Assembly: GCA_047967505.1 (NCBI GenBank) | Contig: CM106541.1 | Source of the DNA: Dipteris shenzhenensis | Lineage: Eukaryota; Polypodiophyta; Polypodiopsida; Gleicheniales | Length of the DNA stretch: 64,000 nt | Reading direction: 5' to 3' (one strand) | Shown here: in pieces, positions 35,028 through 47,842 of the stretch | Layout: each line of letters opens with the position of its first letter | Position numbering within the stretch: the first letter of the stretch is position 1 | Notes under the pieces: model-generated | Database searches by the model: none | What the model saw: only the letters and a program-made list of their open reading frames with translations | What the model was told of the DNA's origin: nothing | Made by a program: the position numbers and the translations under genes

Positions 35028-37350
35028 TACATTAGGGGTGGGGGACCTTTTATTTTTTCCCAATATTGAATTTAAGTTAGGGGGGCCATGCCATATTTAA
35101 GAGGGGGGGACATAGTATAGGCTACCTTGGGTGACTAGTCCAAACAAGTGTGGTTTTGTGTATGGTTTTAAATCGTCATAGGGAAAGTAATCTAAATTTG
35201 CTTATTGTGTGATCTAAATGCTTGAGAAAGAATGTAGATTTAAGGAAAGGGGGGACATAATAGAATTTTGGTGGTATCTTATAAGCTTAAATAGGGGTGT
35301 TTTATCATCCTACATGGATCTTAAATAGGGGGTTTTCTTGAAGTTCATGCACGCAGGTGACGTCCCCCTTTCATGAAGAGTGAATCCCCCGGGAAGCATG
35401 AGGTGTCCCTTCTTTATTGTTAGACATGGTCGAATATCGTAATTCACCAAGACTATAGGCCATGTCGACCAAGATGTTGGGCGTAACTCGAAAGAGTTAA
35501 CACCATCCACCATGGCAAGCCCAAGATGTAAGTTGCATGGATTCCCTCGCAAAGTCTGGACACCGATTGTCTATGTGCTTCCAAGTAGCACAATTTATAT
35601 GAATCCTCCATGTGTCATCAGTGGACCGATGTGTAGCATGTCAAGTCATCAACTCCGCTATGGATTTGCCCTAGGGCACCAACTCACTAAGTAATATGCT
35701 ACTACCCTCATCCAAAATCTAGGGTATGGGGGGACAAGGTCCATATATAATATGCATGGATTTCCTTGAAAAATGTCAAATATGCAAGGGGAAAATATGG
35801 AAATTTAATGTCCCCCCTCTCACAAAATATAAGGTATATACCTTGAAAAATATGCAAGATTTTAAGATTTGTACATATTTTTCATAATAAGAAGGCCCAA
35901 TGGGGGGGGGTCTTTTGGATGGGGGGGGTAAAACAAAAAATACACTAAAATATGAAAACCCATCTCCTTTCAAATTAATGTAACTTCTTCATGTATTACC
36001 CAAATTTCAAGGTGTAAAGATATATTTGAAGCTCTTTTAGTGTAGAGCACAACTAGACTAATTTGAGCAATTTCTACTCATGGCATATTGTTAAATACAT
36101 CTAATACTCAAGATTTTGATAGATTTTCTTGCTAAAGGGAGTGGGCACCCCAGGGGATTTGCATCGGAACATGTGTTGTATTCTAGCAATGATGGGAAAG
36201 TGTCTAAAGACCTTTACTAGGATCTTCTCACCCTACAAGTCATCTCTATATCATTGTTCCCCACACTCTGGACAACTAGCAAAATCTCTATGATCACGAT
36301 GAAAGAGAATACAATCATTACGACAAACATGGATAGTATCATAATCCATACCCATCATTGTTAGCATCTTTTTTCACTTCATCTCTTGATGCGGGCATGG
36401 TATTTGGTGCAGGCAACATCTTCTGGGGCAACCTATTGTAATTCAAACATGCATATGCTTTGAATAATGAGAAACTATGATGATTCTCAAAATAATAAAG
36501 ATCCAAATTATGAGATAAATTAATGCAAGCACTAACCTCATTAAGGCCAAGAAAACTGTATCGAAATACCCATACTTTGCTTGTACATTCAAGATTGAGA
36601 GACAAGCCCGTAGTTTTGACATCCAAGCACCCTTGTACAACCGTGTTGATTGCAACTCTTGCATATTGGCCTCAAACTTAGACATCACATGTACATGTGA
36701 TGTAGTGCCCCTAAAAATAGAATCCATCATGTCCACCATACCCTCATCAATCATCTGGCACATCTGGAAGACTATCCTCCTACTCAAAGTGTGAAGGTAT
36801 ACGTGCCCCCTCACCACCCTCCTCATCCTATCTGAAGGTTTCGTGTAAATGTAAGATCTTGTATTAAGGTTTTGTGTAAAGTACGCATGTAATGTTTATT
36901 ACAAAGTTAAATAGCATTGACTTACCAATGATCCATCGCCACATGCACCACCAAAGATCAATACTGGTGCAAGCTCCTCCCCATACATCTGCAAGTGGCA
37001 CATGACAATACGGTGTTGATGTCATACTTCTCACTTGCAATGAGTGCAATGATAATACAACCTCTCCATAAACCACTCCATGCTCCTGAGCATTGGCACA
37101 TCATCTGCCAAGCTTCCCCTTCCATTTGCACACCTCCAAAATCACAACAAAAATTGCAAGGAAATCCACTCAAGTTCCAAAAAATAGCCACCCATGAGCT
37201 TTTATGCCTATTGCTAGATTTTATGCCCTATACCGTTGGTATATACCAATGTTATGCCCTATTTCATTGGTATATACTGACCTTTAAGGGATATACAAAG
37301 TTGGTATATACCGACAGAGTAGTGTCGGTATATATCAACTTCGGGAGCTA
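35028..37350 (-). pseudogene. CACTA transposase Tnp2, N-terminal half
   Basis: From right to left on the minus strand: VVRGHVYLHTLSRRIVF; LYKGAWMSKLRACLSILNVQ (about 36620); MPASRDEVKK; MDYDTIHVCRNDCILFHRDH with CPECGE and two stops (36350-36230); VFRHFPIIARIQHMFRCKS; then after about 430 bp of G-run-rich non-coding sequence, KSIAELMT, HATHRSTDDTWRI, TWKHIDNRCPDFARES (35700-35530) and STWPIVLVNYDIRPCLTIKK (about 35450). This is the part of Tnp2 missing at 14990-17450. The 35028-35390 stretch is also G-run-rich and has no recognised gene. Several stops and gaps show decay. Confidence 0.78.
37233..37340. repeat. TTGGTATATACC dyads, probable CACTA subterminal repeats
   Basis: Four near-palindromes (37233, 37265, 37300, 37323) lie upstream of the Tnp2 5' end. 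Read on the minus strand from 37323, the sequence is CACTACTCTGTCGGTATATA, a plausible CACTA terminus. One more repeat lies outside that point, so the exact end is uncertain. 37350-38100 has no recognisable gene. Confidence 0.55.
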
Positions 37351-38099
37351 AAACCCTAAACCCGCGTGTCACTGCCCCTCCCAATTCTATTGCAAAAAAA
37401 GCAAAAATCTCTCCTCCTTCCTCACCTTCAGTGACCTCACCTTCCTCCAACCTCTTCCCGACACTGCTCACCCCTACCAATCCCCTCTCCCAACACTTGT
37501 GCTCCCTCTCCATCCTTTTTCCTCTCTACTCGTGTGAAAGAACATTTTCCAAGAAGGTATATCTATTTAAACAATGCAGGTTTTTGCATTTTGCCTATGT
37601 TGAAGCATGTTTCTCCTTGCATTGCTAAGACCATGTGCTCATTTTCATGCTTGATTTTCAGAGTTGAAGGACCAAAAATGCGATTTGGTGAAAGAAAGAA
37701 GGCTTCCCTCTTCTTTTTTTGGTATTTCTCTACTTTCCCTTCCTCTACTTTCACTTTCCCTTCCTTTTTCTAAAGATTCTCTCCTCCTTTCCTCTCCTTT
37801 TCTCTCTTTAAAGGAAGAAACAATACACAAAAAACAATCATGAAAGAGAAGAGTATGAAACCTATACCTATTGTTTTTGTGATTTCTCCTTGTTTGTTAG
37901 CTTCTCTTTGTCTATTCAATCCAGTCCCTTTGGAAAGTTGCTTCTCCAAACTCCTCCTTTCACTAATTAGTTTTCTTTAAAATGGTATATCTCCTCTCTT
38001 AACTACACGAAACACCTCCTCTTTTGAATGGGATTATCTGGTGCCAGGACACATCATTTCGAGGTAAGAAAGTGCTTCCTCTCTTTTCCTATTTTTCTT

Positions 38100-39513
38100 T
38101 TCGTGATTGCATTGGCTCGTATCTCTTCTAGCGCTTTAAGCGCTAGCTATAGTGATGGGCATAGGAACTCTTATCCTATCTTCTCCTCTCTTCTACCCAC
38201 TCTTATTTCCTCTATTTTCTTTTTTCTTATTTCCTCTATTCTCTTATTTCTCCTTCTCTTCTCTTTTCCTTTCCCCCTCTCTTCTCTTCTCTTCTCTTTT
38301 TCTCTCTTTCCCTCTCTAGGCCCTCCCTTCTCTTATTTCCTCTCTTCTCTTTTCTCCCATATCTTCTCTTATTTCTTGTCTTCCCCTCTCTTCTCCCATC
38401 TCTTATTTCCTCTTCTTCCCCTCTCTTCTCCTCTCTTTTTTCATCCCTCTTTTCCCCCTCTTTCCCTCCCTCTTCCTCCCCTCTCTTTTCCTTTTTTTTC
38501 CTCTCTTTTTCTTCTCTCTTATTTGCTCTCTCCTCCTCTTTTCTTATTTCCTCTCTTTTCTCCTCTCTTTTCCTCTCTTTCCTTCTCTCTTTTCATAAGC
38601 ATCTACATTTGCATATGCTTATGCTTATGCTTATATGCTTATGCATGAGCATATGCTTATATGCTCATGCATATGCATTATCATATGCTTTCTCTCTTTC
38701 CCCCTCTCTTTTCCTTCTCTCTTTTCCTCTGTTCACTTCTCTCTTTTCCTTCTCTCTTATCCTCTCTTTTTCCTTCTATCTCCTATTTCCTCTTCTTTCC
38801 CTGTCTTCTCTTATTTCCCCTATTCTCTTTTCTCCTATCTTTTCTCTTAGTTCATGTCTTTCCCTCTCTTCCCTCTCTTTTTGCTCTTCTCCTCTTCTTC
38901 CCCTCTCTTCTCCCCTCTTCTCTTATTTGCTCTCTTCTCCTTTTTTCTTATTTCATGTCTTTTCCTTCTTTCTTTTCCTCTCTTTCCTTCTCTCTTTTCA
39001 TAAGCATATGCATTTGCATATGCTTATGCATGAGCATATGCTCATATGCTCATGCATAAGCATAATCATATGCTTTCTCTCTTTTCCCCTCTCTTTTCCT
39101 TCTCTCGTCTCCTCTCTTTCCTTCTCTCTTTTCATAAGCATATGCATTTGTGTATGCTTATGCTTATCTGCTTATGCATGAGCATATGCTCATATGCTCA
39201 TGCATAAGCATAATCATATGCTTTCTCTCTTTCCCCCTCTCTTTTACTTCTCTCTTTTTCTCTCTTCTCTCTTTTTTTCTCTTTTATCCTCTCTTTTCCT
39301 TCTCTTTTCTCCTCTCTTTTTGTTCCACTCTTTCATCCTCTCTTCCTCTCTTTCATCCTCTTTTCTCTTTTTCTCTCTTTTCCTCTCTTTCCTTCTCTCT
39401 TTTCCTCTCTTTTCCTTCTCTCCTTTCCTCTATTTCCTTTAAGCCTTCATTCTATGTTTTCCTCTTCTTTTCCCCTCTCTTTCTTCCTCTCTTTTCCTCT
39501 CTTTCATTGTCTC
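38100..39513. repeat. Pyrimidine-rich array with ATGCATATGC islands
   Basis: About 1.4 kb of CTCTCTTTTCCT-like sequence is almost free of purines. It is interrupted at 38593-38690, 38997-39072 and 39136-39222 by islands of CATATGCTTATGCATGAGCA-type palindromes. Long ORFs rich in Ser, Phe and Leu here are products of composition, not genes. It ends exactly where the Gypsy RNase H sequence starts (39514). Confidence 0.92.
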
Positions 39514-41433
39514 TTACTCCATTTCTTCATACCTTGTTTCCACCTGTGTAAGTTGTCGGGTAGCATAATAGATGGGTTGCATTCTACCTACCTCTCCTTT
39601 TTGTAGCAATATAGCACCAACTGAATGCAAAAATACACTTGGATTTACATAAAAGTCTTGAGACCAATCAGGGGGCTTCAATATTGGGCCCTTACTCATG
39701 GCCTCCTTAAGTTGCTCAAAAGACTTTTGTTGCTCCACACCCCATTGGAATGAAACTCCTTTTCTTGTCAACAAGTTCATCTCTGTGAAATCATCACAAA
39801 AGCGTTGATAATACTTGCTTTTTCCTAGAATTCTGCAAACACTAGTGACACTCTCAGGACTTGGCAATGCCATGATTGCTTGAACCTTGTCAGGATCCAT
39901 TTGCAAGCCTTCTTCACACAATATGCCCCAACAAGACTACTTTTGTTTGAGCCAAATGACAATTTCTAGGATTTAGACACCCTTTTGCTTCATCAATCCA
40001 AAAACACCCTTATGAACTTTCCCAAGTAAGGCTCAAGCACTTGACTCATGAACCTTTGAAATGTAGTTAGTGCATTGGTCAACCCAAAAGGCATCACTCT
40101 GTAAGCAAAAACTCCCCAAGGTGTGACAAATGATGTTTTCTTTTTATCTTTCTCCCGAATACGAATTTGAGAGTACCCAGAATACACATCACATATAGAA
40201 TACATCTAATGCCCTGCTACTTGGTCTAGTATTTCACCTTGGAATGGGAAAGGAAAATGATCCCTCTTAGTGCATGCATTCAAAAAACAAAAGTCCATAA
40301 AGACCCGCCACTTATTTCCTTTCTTTCGTGTGAGAACTACAGGAGATATCCATTCTGAATCATCAACAAGAAAGATGAATCCCGCCTCAACTAGTTGTGT
40401 TACCTCTTTCTTTAGTGCCTCAGCCTCCATCACTCCCAATCATCTTAAGCGTTGCACAACTAGCTTGCTTTCTGGCTTCAACTCAATCTTTTGCTCCACA
40501 AGAGAGACTGGTCAAACCTGTGAATAGCTTGTTGCAAAGAGAGATGGAAAATCATCTAACATATCCAAGTACTGGAGCTTCTCACTACCTGATAGAGAAT
40601 CACCAAGAAGCTCTTCATTGTGTTGGCATCGTTTAGTGTGCTCCACATCCTCCACATGAAGTGTCTCTATAGGATCTTTTTGTACCACCACCTTGTTCCC
40701 TCCTGACTCATCTCAATTAGCACCAAGACAAAGACCAAAGGCCACTGCTTCTACCTCACCCTCTGAGCTAGACTCCTTGGAGCTACACCCTGTCTTTTCT
40801 TCTTCATCAGTTAAGTTAGAGCTTGAACTCTTTGATGTTGAAGACTCCTCCTTGACAACTTCCTTTCTGTGGCTTCTGATGTTGTAGCACACCTTCTTAT
40901 CATTTCTCCTACAAAATAAATTCTTCAATATCCCACTTTTGAACAGCCTTCACCTTGCGTAGCCACGGCCTTCCCAAAATCAATGGATAGGCACATGCAT
41001 CTGGCTTGGTCGGGATCACTTGAAAAGTAGTCAGCACGGAAATTCCACATACATCCACTTCTAGATTCTTCCAACTCTCAAGGTCTTTACCCTAGTGTTG
41101 TCAAAGCCAATTTGATGCAATAAGGAGAGGTAGTACTAGAGTATTTTAAATCAGCATCTATCATGGTCTTCTCACTCATGACATTAATCGATGCACCTCC
41201 ATCAATGTACACATTAGAAATCACTTGACCATCAATGATCACATCAACCACAGGTACATCATCACCAACATCTATATCTACCTTTTGAACAATAGGAATG
41301 GCACTTTTCTTCTTTTTCTTCTTTGACATCTTGTGTTTGCTAGCTTTTCGCATTCCTTCTATAGTTTTGGAGACAAAGCAAGTAATTGACCAAAGGTGAT
41401 ATGAGCTTTCTTTTCTTTAAGGTCGGACAACAA
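39514..41433 (-). pseudogene. Gypsy E1: protease, reverse transcriptase, RNase H
   Basis: From right to left on the minus strand: LLSDLKEKKAHITFGQLLAL, the aspartic protease DVIIDGQVISNVYIDGGAS (about 41200), a Ser/Glu-rich linker, then the reverse transcriptase: VEAGFIFLVDDSEWISPVV, WRVFMDFCFLNACTKRDHFP, DVYSGYSQIRI, FVTPWGVFAYRVMPFGLTNA. RNase H follows: FYVNPSVFLHSVGAILLQK and PIYYATRQLTQVETRYEEM. These are Ty3/Gypsy signatures. Several stops and frameshifts occur, including one near the YxDD site. The gene ends abruptly at 39514 in the pyrimidine array, before integrase. Upstream it is split from its gag by Copia D. Confidence 0.88.
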
Positions 41434-41438
41434 GTCAT

Positions 41439-41790
41439 TGTGAAGATAGTGGGAGAGAAGGAAGGAGTCTCACTTGCGGCTTTCTCACATACAGAATGGG
41501 GGAATACACACAAAGGTGGAGGTTGAAAACAGTTTTCCTCTTCTTAGTTGTGAAAGCCAAAAGAACTCTAGTACAAAGAAATAGAAGAACCCTATATGTG
41601 GGTCTCAAACCAAACTCAGCTAACTAAGGTGGCATACTAACTGAGCCATGAACTAGAATACATAAGGATAGTTGTCATCTAGCTATTATTCATGGGCGGT
41701 GTACCAACCACATCTGCAGCTAACAAGTCGGTGACATAAATGCACAACGGTCACCTTGGCATATCGCGAGTGGAGCTCGATATCTCAACA
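41439..41790 (-). repeat. Copia D 3' LTR
   Basis: 352 bp, TGTGAAGATA to TATCTCAACA on the plus strand. It is followed by the polypurine tract of the minus-strand element. Confidence 0.93.
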
Positions 41791-41799
41791 CTCCCCCTC

Positions 41800-44700
41800 G
41801 AGCTCAATCCCAATTCCTGCACACCAAGTAGGTCTCTGAACTTTCATAGCTTCTCTGCGCCCAATGCCTTCGTGAATATGTCAGCTACCTGATCCTCTGT
41901 GCTGACATAAACTAGATCAATAAGACCTAGTAAAACCTTCTCCTGCACATAGTGATAATGCACCTCAATGTGCTTTGTTCTAGCATGATAGACTGGGTTA
42001 TTTGCCAAGTGTATACTACTCATGTTATCACAATAAATGACAACTGGCCCATCTGTAGACTCATGCATATCATAAAGTAGCTTATGCAACCAAGCTACCT
42101 AACATGCAGCCATTATTGCACCCCTGTACTTAGCCTCTATGCTCGACAAGGCAACTGTAGGCTGTTTCTTGCTGCTCCAAGTGACTGCAGCACTCCCAAA
42201 AGAGAACACATATCCACTGGTAGATCGTCTATCAGAAATACTACCAGCCCAATTAGCATCAGTGTATCCATGCAACTATATCTGAACCCTAGCCTCATAA
42301 AATAGTCCATATTGCAATGTGGACTTCACATACCTGAGTATGCATCTAGCCGCATCCAAATGCAGTTTCCTTGGGGCCTGCATAAATTGACTTACCAATC
42401 CAACAGCATAGCTCAAATCTGGCCTAGTAATAGTCATATAAATCAAACTTCCTACTATGCGCCTGTACATAGTAGGGTATTCCAGAAGCTCACCTGCATC
42501 TGCGCTCAGCTTCACATTCTGATCCAAAGGAACTGAAATAGGCTTACAGCCTATCATCCCATATTTGGATAGCATGTCCAATCCATACTGCCTCTGCAAG
42601 TGCTGTATCCCACTTGGTGATCTAATCACCTCAATGCCCAAGAAATAACGTAGCTCTCCCAAATCCTTCATCTCAAACTTCTACTTCAATAGCATTTTCA
42701 CATGAAGGATATCTTCATCACTATCACCTGTGATGATCAAATCATCAACATAGATGACAAGCAACATAATACCTTTCTCTGTTTTTCTCACATAAAGTGA
42801 GAAATCTGCCTTGGAAATCTAAAAGCCAATAGTGACAAGATATTGTCCTATCTTGTTAGACCATGCTCTAGGTTCTTGCTTCAAGCCATACAAGGCTTTC
42901 TTCAACCTGCAAACAAACTCAAGATGAACAGCATGAACATAACCTGGTGGCTGCTCCATAAAGACCTCTTCTTGCAAATCACCATGCAAGAAGGCATTCT
43001 TTACATCCATCTGATGTAAAGACCATCCCTTTGATGCAGCCATAGCAATGACTGCTCTTACGGTTGCCATCCTTGCAACCGGATTGAATGTTTCTTCATA
43101 ATCAATGCCATATGTCTGTGCATACCCCTTGACAACTAATCTTGCCTTGTATCTGTTCGCAGAACCATCTGCATTGTGTTTCACCTTATGAACCCACTTA
43201 TAGCCAATTGCATTCTTTTCTTTAGGCAAAGGCACCAATTCCCATGTAGCATTTGCTTCCAAGGCATCCATTTCTTCATCCATGGCTTTCTCCCATTTTC
43301 CTTTTCCCATGGCTTGCTCAAAAGAAGTGGGTTCTAGTTCCTGTATCACTTTGACCATATAGGCATAGTGAATGGCTATAAATCCATCATATTTCAACCT
43401 ATCCACAGGATATCTAGCTCTGGTAGACTTGTGCAAAATAGGCTCACTTCCAGGTGCTCTCAAAACATCCCTGGTCTTCCTTACTCCTAGTGTAACAACA
43501 AAAGGAATACCGAACTCATCATCAATGCTCTGTTCTGAGCCACTGGATTCACCATCCACATAAGAGTGACCTGCATTCACATCAAACATGGGCTTATCTA
43601 CCTTCTCTTTTCCTTTTCATGATACCTGCATACCACTATCTGCATTGCTTTGAGGAGATTCTCCTAATCTCAATATGCCTGTCCATGGCAAAGTATGTGA
43701 ACCACTACTAGAGGACACTACAGTCCACTAATATTTTGTGATTGCTGCTGTGAATTCTATGTAGCATTACCATTTTGTGCATCTATATCATCAATCACAT
43801 TTACTGGTTTATACCAACTGCTCATCTCATCAAAAACAACATCTCTGCTCACTGTAAACTTACGAGTAGAAGGGTTATAGCATCTATACCCTTTCTGCTG
43901 TAGAGAATAACCAAAAAAGATGCACTTCTCAACTTCTGGATCCAACTTGGACCTCAACTCATATGGCACATGAACATAGGCAATGCAACCAAAAATTTTC
44001 AAATGAGAAATATCTAGTTTCCTACCAGTATACATCTCCTCTAGTGTCATGCCATGTATTGCTACAGTGGGTCCTATTCATTATGTAAACTACCGTAGCA
44101 ACTGCTTCAACCCAATAATAATCTCGTAGGTCTTTTTTATTTAGCAGGGCCCGAGATACCTCTCCTAGATGCCTGGCTTTCCTTTCTGCAAGTCCATTTT
44201 GCTATGGGGTATGACTGTATGAATATTTTTGCTTTATGCCATGCTCCTACAGGAATGTTGCAAACTCATTTGAGAGGTACTCTCCCCCTCCATCTGACCT
44301 TAGGCATTTTATTTGCAGGCTTGTTTCTTTTTCAACCATAGCTTTAAAAGCTTTGAAATGCCCAAACACTTCACTTTTCTTTTTCATAAAATGCACCCAA
44401 ACTTTTCTGCTGTAGTCATCAATAAAAGTGACAAAATAATGACAGCCTCCAATAGATGCAGCTTTAGTAGTCCACACATCAGAGTGGATTAATTCCAATG
44501 GCTTCTTACTCTCTTGAACATGCCTAGGAAACGGTCTCCTTGCCTATTTTCCAAATTGACAGGCTTCACATACCTTATGCATTTCTGCAACCTTGAATTT
44601 AGGCAATCCTGCAACAATATTTTGAGCCTGCATTGATTTAAGTCGCCGTACATTAACATGACCAATGCGTTTATGCCAGATATCAATATCTGCAACTAGA

Positions 44701-45766
44701 TCGGTCCCATATGCAAACATTGCTGCACTCAATTTAGGCATGTCCGCATCCAATGTAAACATCCTGCCCTTCTTCTTTCCTTTTGCTATCAAGCGACCGT
44801 TATTTGTCATATCCTCAACAAAGCATCCATGAGGATTAAATCTGACCTGCAAGCCCTGCTCAACCATTTGACCAACAAAAACCAAGTTCTTGGTGATATT
44901 CGGGACATGAAATACATCAGACAGGTATTTCTTTTTTCCATTCTGCATAGACAAAGGAATTTTACCAATCTGCACAATAGGATGTGCAGTATCATCACCA
45001 ATCTCCACAAATCTTGGTTTTTCCATTTTCCTTGCATCGTGCATCCATTCTACATGACCTGTCATGTGGTTTGACGCACCTGAGTCAACATAGAACACAT
45101 CACTTCGTTCTTCTGCACTTGTCACAGAATTGGTCATGTGCTACACCATAAATAGATGCTCATTTCTGTCATCAGCCTGTCTACTAAAGGATGCATAATT
45201 GCCTTGCTGCAATTTTCCATTCATAATGTCATTCTGCTTTTTGTAGCAGTCTTTAGCCATATGACCCATTTTACCACAATAGTAGCATTCAACATTGTTG
45301 TTTGCATTTTGGCCTCTCTACCATCCACCACGGCCTCTTTGGCTCCCCTTACCTCTAGAGTTACCACGTCCTCCTCCATAAGACTGGTCTTCTTGAGTTT
45401 GCTACATATTCTGATTTCTACCATGGCCTCCAGATCGGCCTCCTCTACCTCTACCTCTACCTCTTCGAGCATTTGAGTAGAAGATAGTTTCTTTTGAAGT
45501 TCCTCCTAAAGAAGATGCACCACCATTTCTCTACTCTTTAGAAATTAGAAGAGCAAACAACTCCTCAAAATCAGGAAATTTTTTACGGACGGTAATGGAT
45601 GTCCAGAACTGTGCATAATCCTTTCCTAGACCATTTAAGGTCACAGAAACCAAATCATCATCTTCCACTGGCAACCCAATGGAAGCAAGTGCATGTGCAA
45701 TTTTCTTCACCTTCATGTGGTAGTCATTGATGCTCATATTTTCTCGATAATGAGGCTCTGATACCA
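41800..45766 (-). pseudogene. Copia D gag-pol, gag N-terminus deleted
   Basis: Minus strand. It begins mid-gag directly at the primer site (ENMSINDYHMKVKKIAHAL, VTLNGLGKDYAQF), then the zinc knuckle CYYCGKMGHMAKDC (about 45280), protease FYVDSGASNHMTG, integrase WHKRIGHVNVRRL, CEACQFGK, HSDVWTTKAAS and DDYSRKVWVHF, reverse transcriptase TWELVPLPKEKNAIGYKWVH, QMDVKNAFLHG and IYVDDLIITGD, RNase H TDANWAGSISDRRSTSGYVF, end KHIEVHYHYVQEKVL and VADIFTKALGAEKL. At least eight in-frame stops, many of them TGG-to-TGA or CAG-to-TAG. Leader and gag N-terminus are absent; the relative at 57859-58906 retains them. Confidence 0.92.
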
Positions 45767-46118
45767 TGTGAAGATAGTGGGAGAGAAGGAAGGAGACTCA
45801 CTTGCGGCTTTCTCACATACACAATGGGGGAATACAGACAAAGGTGGAGGCTGAAAACAGTTTTCCTCTTCTTAGTTGTGAAAGCCAAAAGAACTCTAGT
45901 ACAAAGAAATAGAAGAACCCTATACGTGGGTCTCAAACCAAACTCAGCTAACTAAGGTGGCATACTAACTGAGCCACCAACTAGAGTACATAAGGATAGC
46001 TGTCATCCACCTATTATTCATGGGCAGTGTACCAACCGCATCTGCAACTAACAAGTCGGTGACATAAATGCACAACGGTCAACCTGGCATATCATGAGTG
46101 GAGCTCGATATCTCAATA
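45767..46118 (-). repeat. Copia D 5' LTR
   Basis: 352 bp, the same length as the 3' LTR, with about 15 substitutions by eye. The primer-binding site adjoins at 45754-45766. Confidence 0.93.
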
Positions 46119-47842
46119 GTCATAGCTTCCAATTCCTTGTCCTAAAGGAAAGTTTGCCTAGCTAATTTTCCTTCTAGATGCCTTCTTTTTCTTACTACCG
46201 TGTTTCTCTTTTTGATGTTCCTCATCTAATTCTTCCTTGCTTTCTTCTTCTTCTTTTGCTTTACCACGCCCCCATTTAGCCATCATTACCTCTCTTTACT
46301 CATTCCCTGAAGAAGCTTCTAACAAGGATACTTGTTTTTCTTCTTTCTTTCTCAATCTAGGACACTCAAGGCAATAGTGACCTTTTTCATTACATTCATA
46401 GCAAGTGATCCCACTTTTATCTCGAGGCCTTATCCTCACTCTTTGGTGCTCTAGGTTGTCGTGCATTGACCAAATGCAATTTCAAATCAGGAAACTCTGC
46501 CATCAATTGGGAGATATTATGATCTAACTCAAAGGACTTTGGTACCTAAGGAGTGCCCATTACCTCCACCTTAAAAGTTGAAGCTATTGAAGACACAAAA
46601 GAGGATTCGATCTTTAGAGAAGCTTCTTTCTTGGTCACAATGCGAAGTGCCTCCATGTATGTTGTTGGATCTTTACTTATTACTTTCGAGCAAAGAAGAG
46701 GCTCCAAAGCCATAACAAATTTGCTCATTTTTAAGTGTTCCATCCCTACAAGACTTTGAGTGGCCGATGATGCAAATGCCATAGCTCACAAAGCTGCCCT
46801 TTCATACTTTGTCCATAAAATTTCATATTAGATTGCCAACGCAAAGACCATCTCACCCTCTCCTTTTGATAGAACTGGTCCAACTGCAACATCAAAGCAA
46901 GGCTACACCTTCAAGAAAATCATGAAAAATCTCCACTTGATCCTTCATGGACCATCCAGAAAGACAGCATCCTCAAACAAAATCTCAAAGATAAGACTTC
47001 AAGTCTTCCCCTTGGGTCCCTCAAAATACTGGAATCTTCACTATGATGAAACACAACAAGGAAACACCAAAATCTAAATAATATCCCACAGAACCTTAGT
47101 ATACCAAGACCAACTTATTATGCATAACCACTTATTGAAAACCCTCCACAATGTGATCCTCAATAAAATCTTCAAAAATAAGTGACCAACTAGCACTGTG
47201 AAAACATTGTGTATACATGCATTCAAGAATCACCCTTCTCATAATTGGAAGTGCACATAACAACTTCAAGATATTGTACTCCATCATTTGTATAGCAAAA
47301 GAAGTTGAAAGCATTGAGAATCACCACTCCATTGTTATAGTCAAAAACTACCCAAAGACTTAACTCTTCTTCACAACAAGCTGCCATTGCATGAAACAAT
47401 CCCCGATCTATCATTGTGCCTGCTAACGGCATTGTCAATTCACCAACATATTCAAGAGTGCAAACATAAAGGATATGATCATGATGATCATGCGAATAGC
47501 TTGAACATCACCTTAACAATCTTCTAGTTCTCTTAAATGGACTGCAATCTCTTCTAATAGAGTTCTTCTAGGCATCTTCTTTATCACATCAGAAAACATG
47601 TCTATACTAGGCATAACATGCAATCAAGTACACCCGAGACCATTTAGTAAGGTGGGATGAATCCAATACTAAATGTACCTGGCATCTCCACCAAAAAGAT
47701 GTGACATGAAGTTGGGGGTAATAAACTTCACGCACCTCTTCACTTCCTACTGCTTTCGAACTGAGTGATAGAGATAGTTATCATTGGGAAAGGGACATTA
47801 AAAGAAGCTTTTATACCAAAAGAGACCACGCCAGTCTTTCCT
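46119..47842 (-). pseudogene. Gypsy E1 gag region
   Basis: Minus strand, upstream of the Copia D insertion. A zinc knuckle CYECNEKGHYCLEC (CX2CX4HX4C, 46350-46410) with flanking Lys-rich sequence, preceded by gag-like LKMSKFVMALEPLLCSKVIS (about 46700) and QFYQKERVRWSLRWQSNMKF (about 46850). Further upstream (47130-47440) the frames are broken and not confidently recognised. It joins the protease part at 41433 once Copia D is removed. Confidence 0.7.

Larger units (their letters stand above)
41439..46118 (-). mobile_element. Copia D, complete with both LTRs
   Basis: 4,680 bp with 352-bp LTRs at 41439-41790 and 45767-46118 and target duplication GTCAT (41434-41438, 46119-46123). Primer site GGCTCTGATACCA (45754-45766, minus sense TGGTATCAGAGCC, tRNA-Met type). 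Polypurine tract CTCCCCCTCGAG at 41791. It lies inside the Gypsy E1 gag-pol gene and is therefore younger than that element. The right LTR ends TA instead of CA. Confidence 0.95.

Noticed and set aside
38028-39551. Long Ser/Phe/Leu-rich ORFs resembling membrane proteins
   Set aside because: The pyrimidine-rich array lacks stop codons in several frames; no conserved domain, and all three frames look alike.
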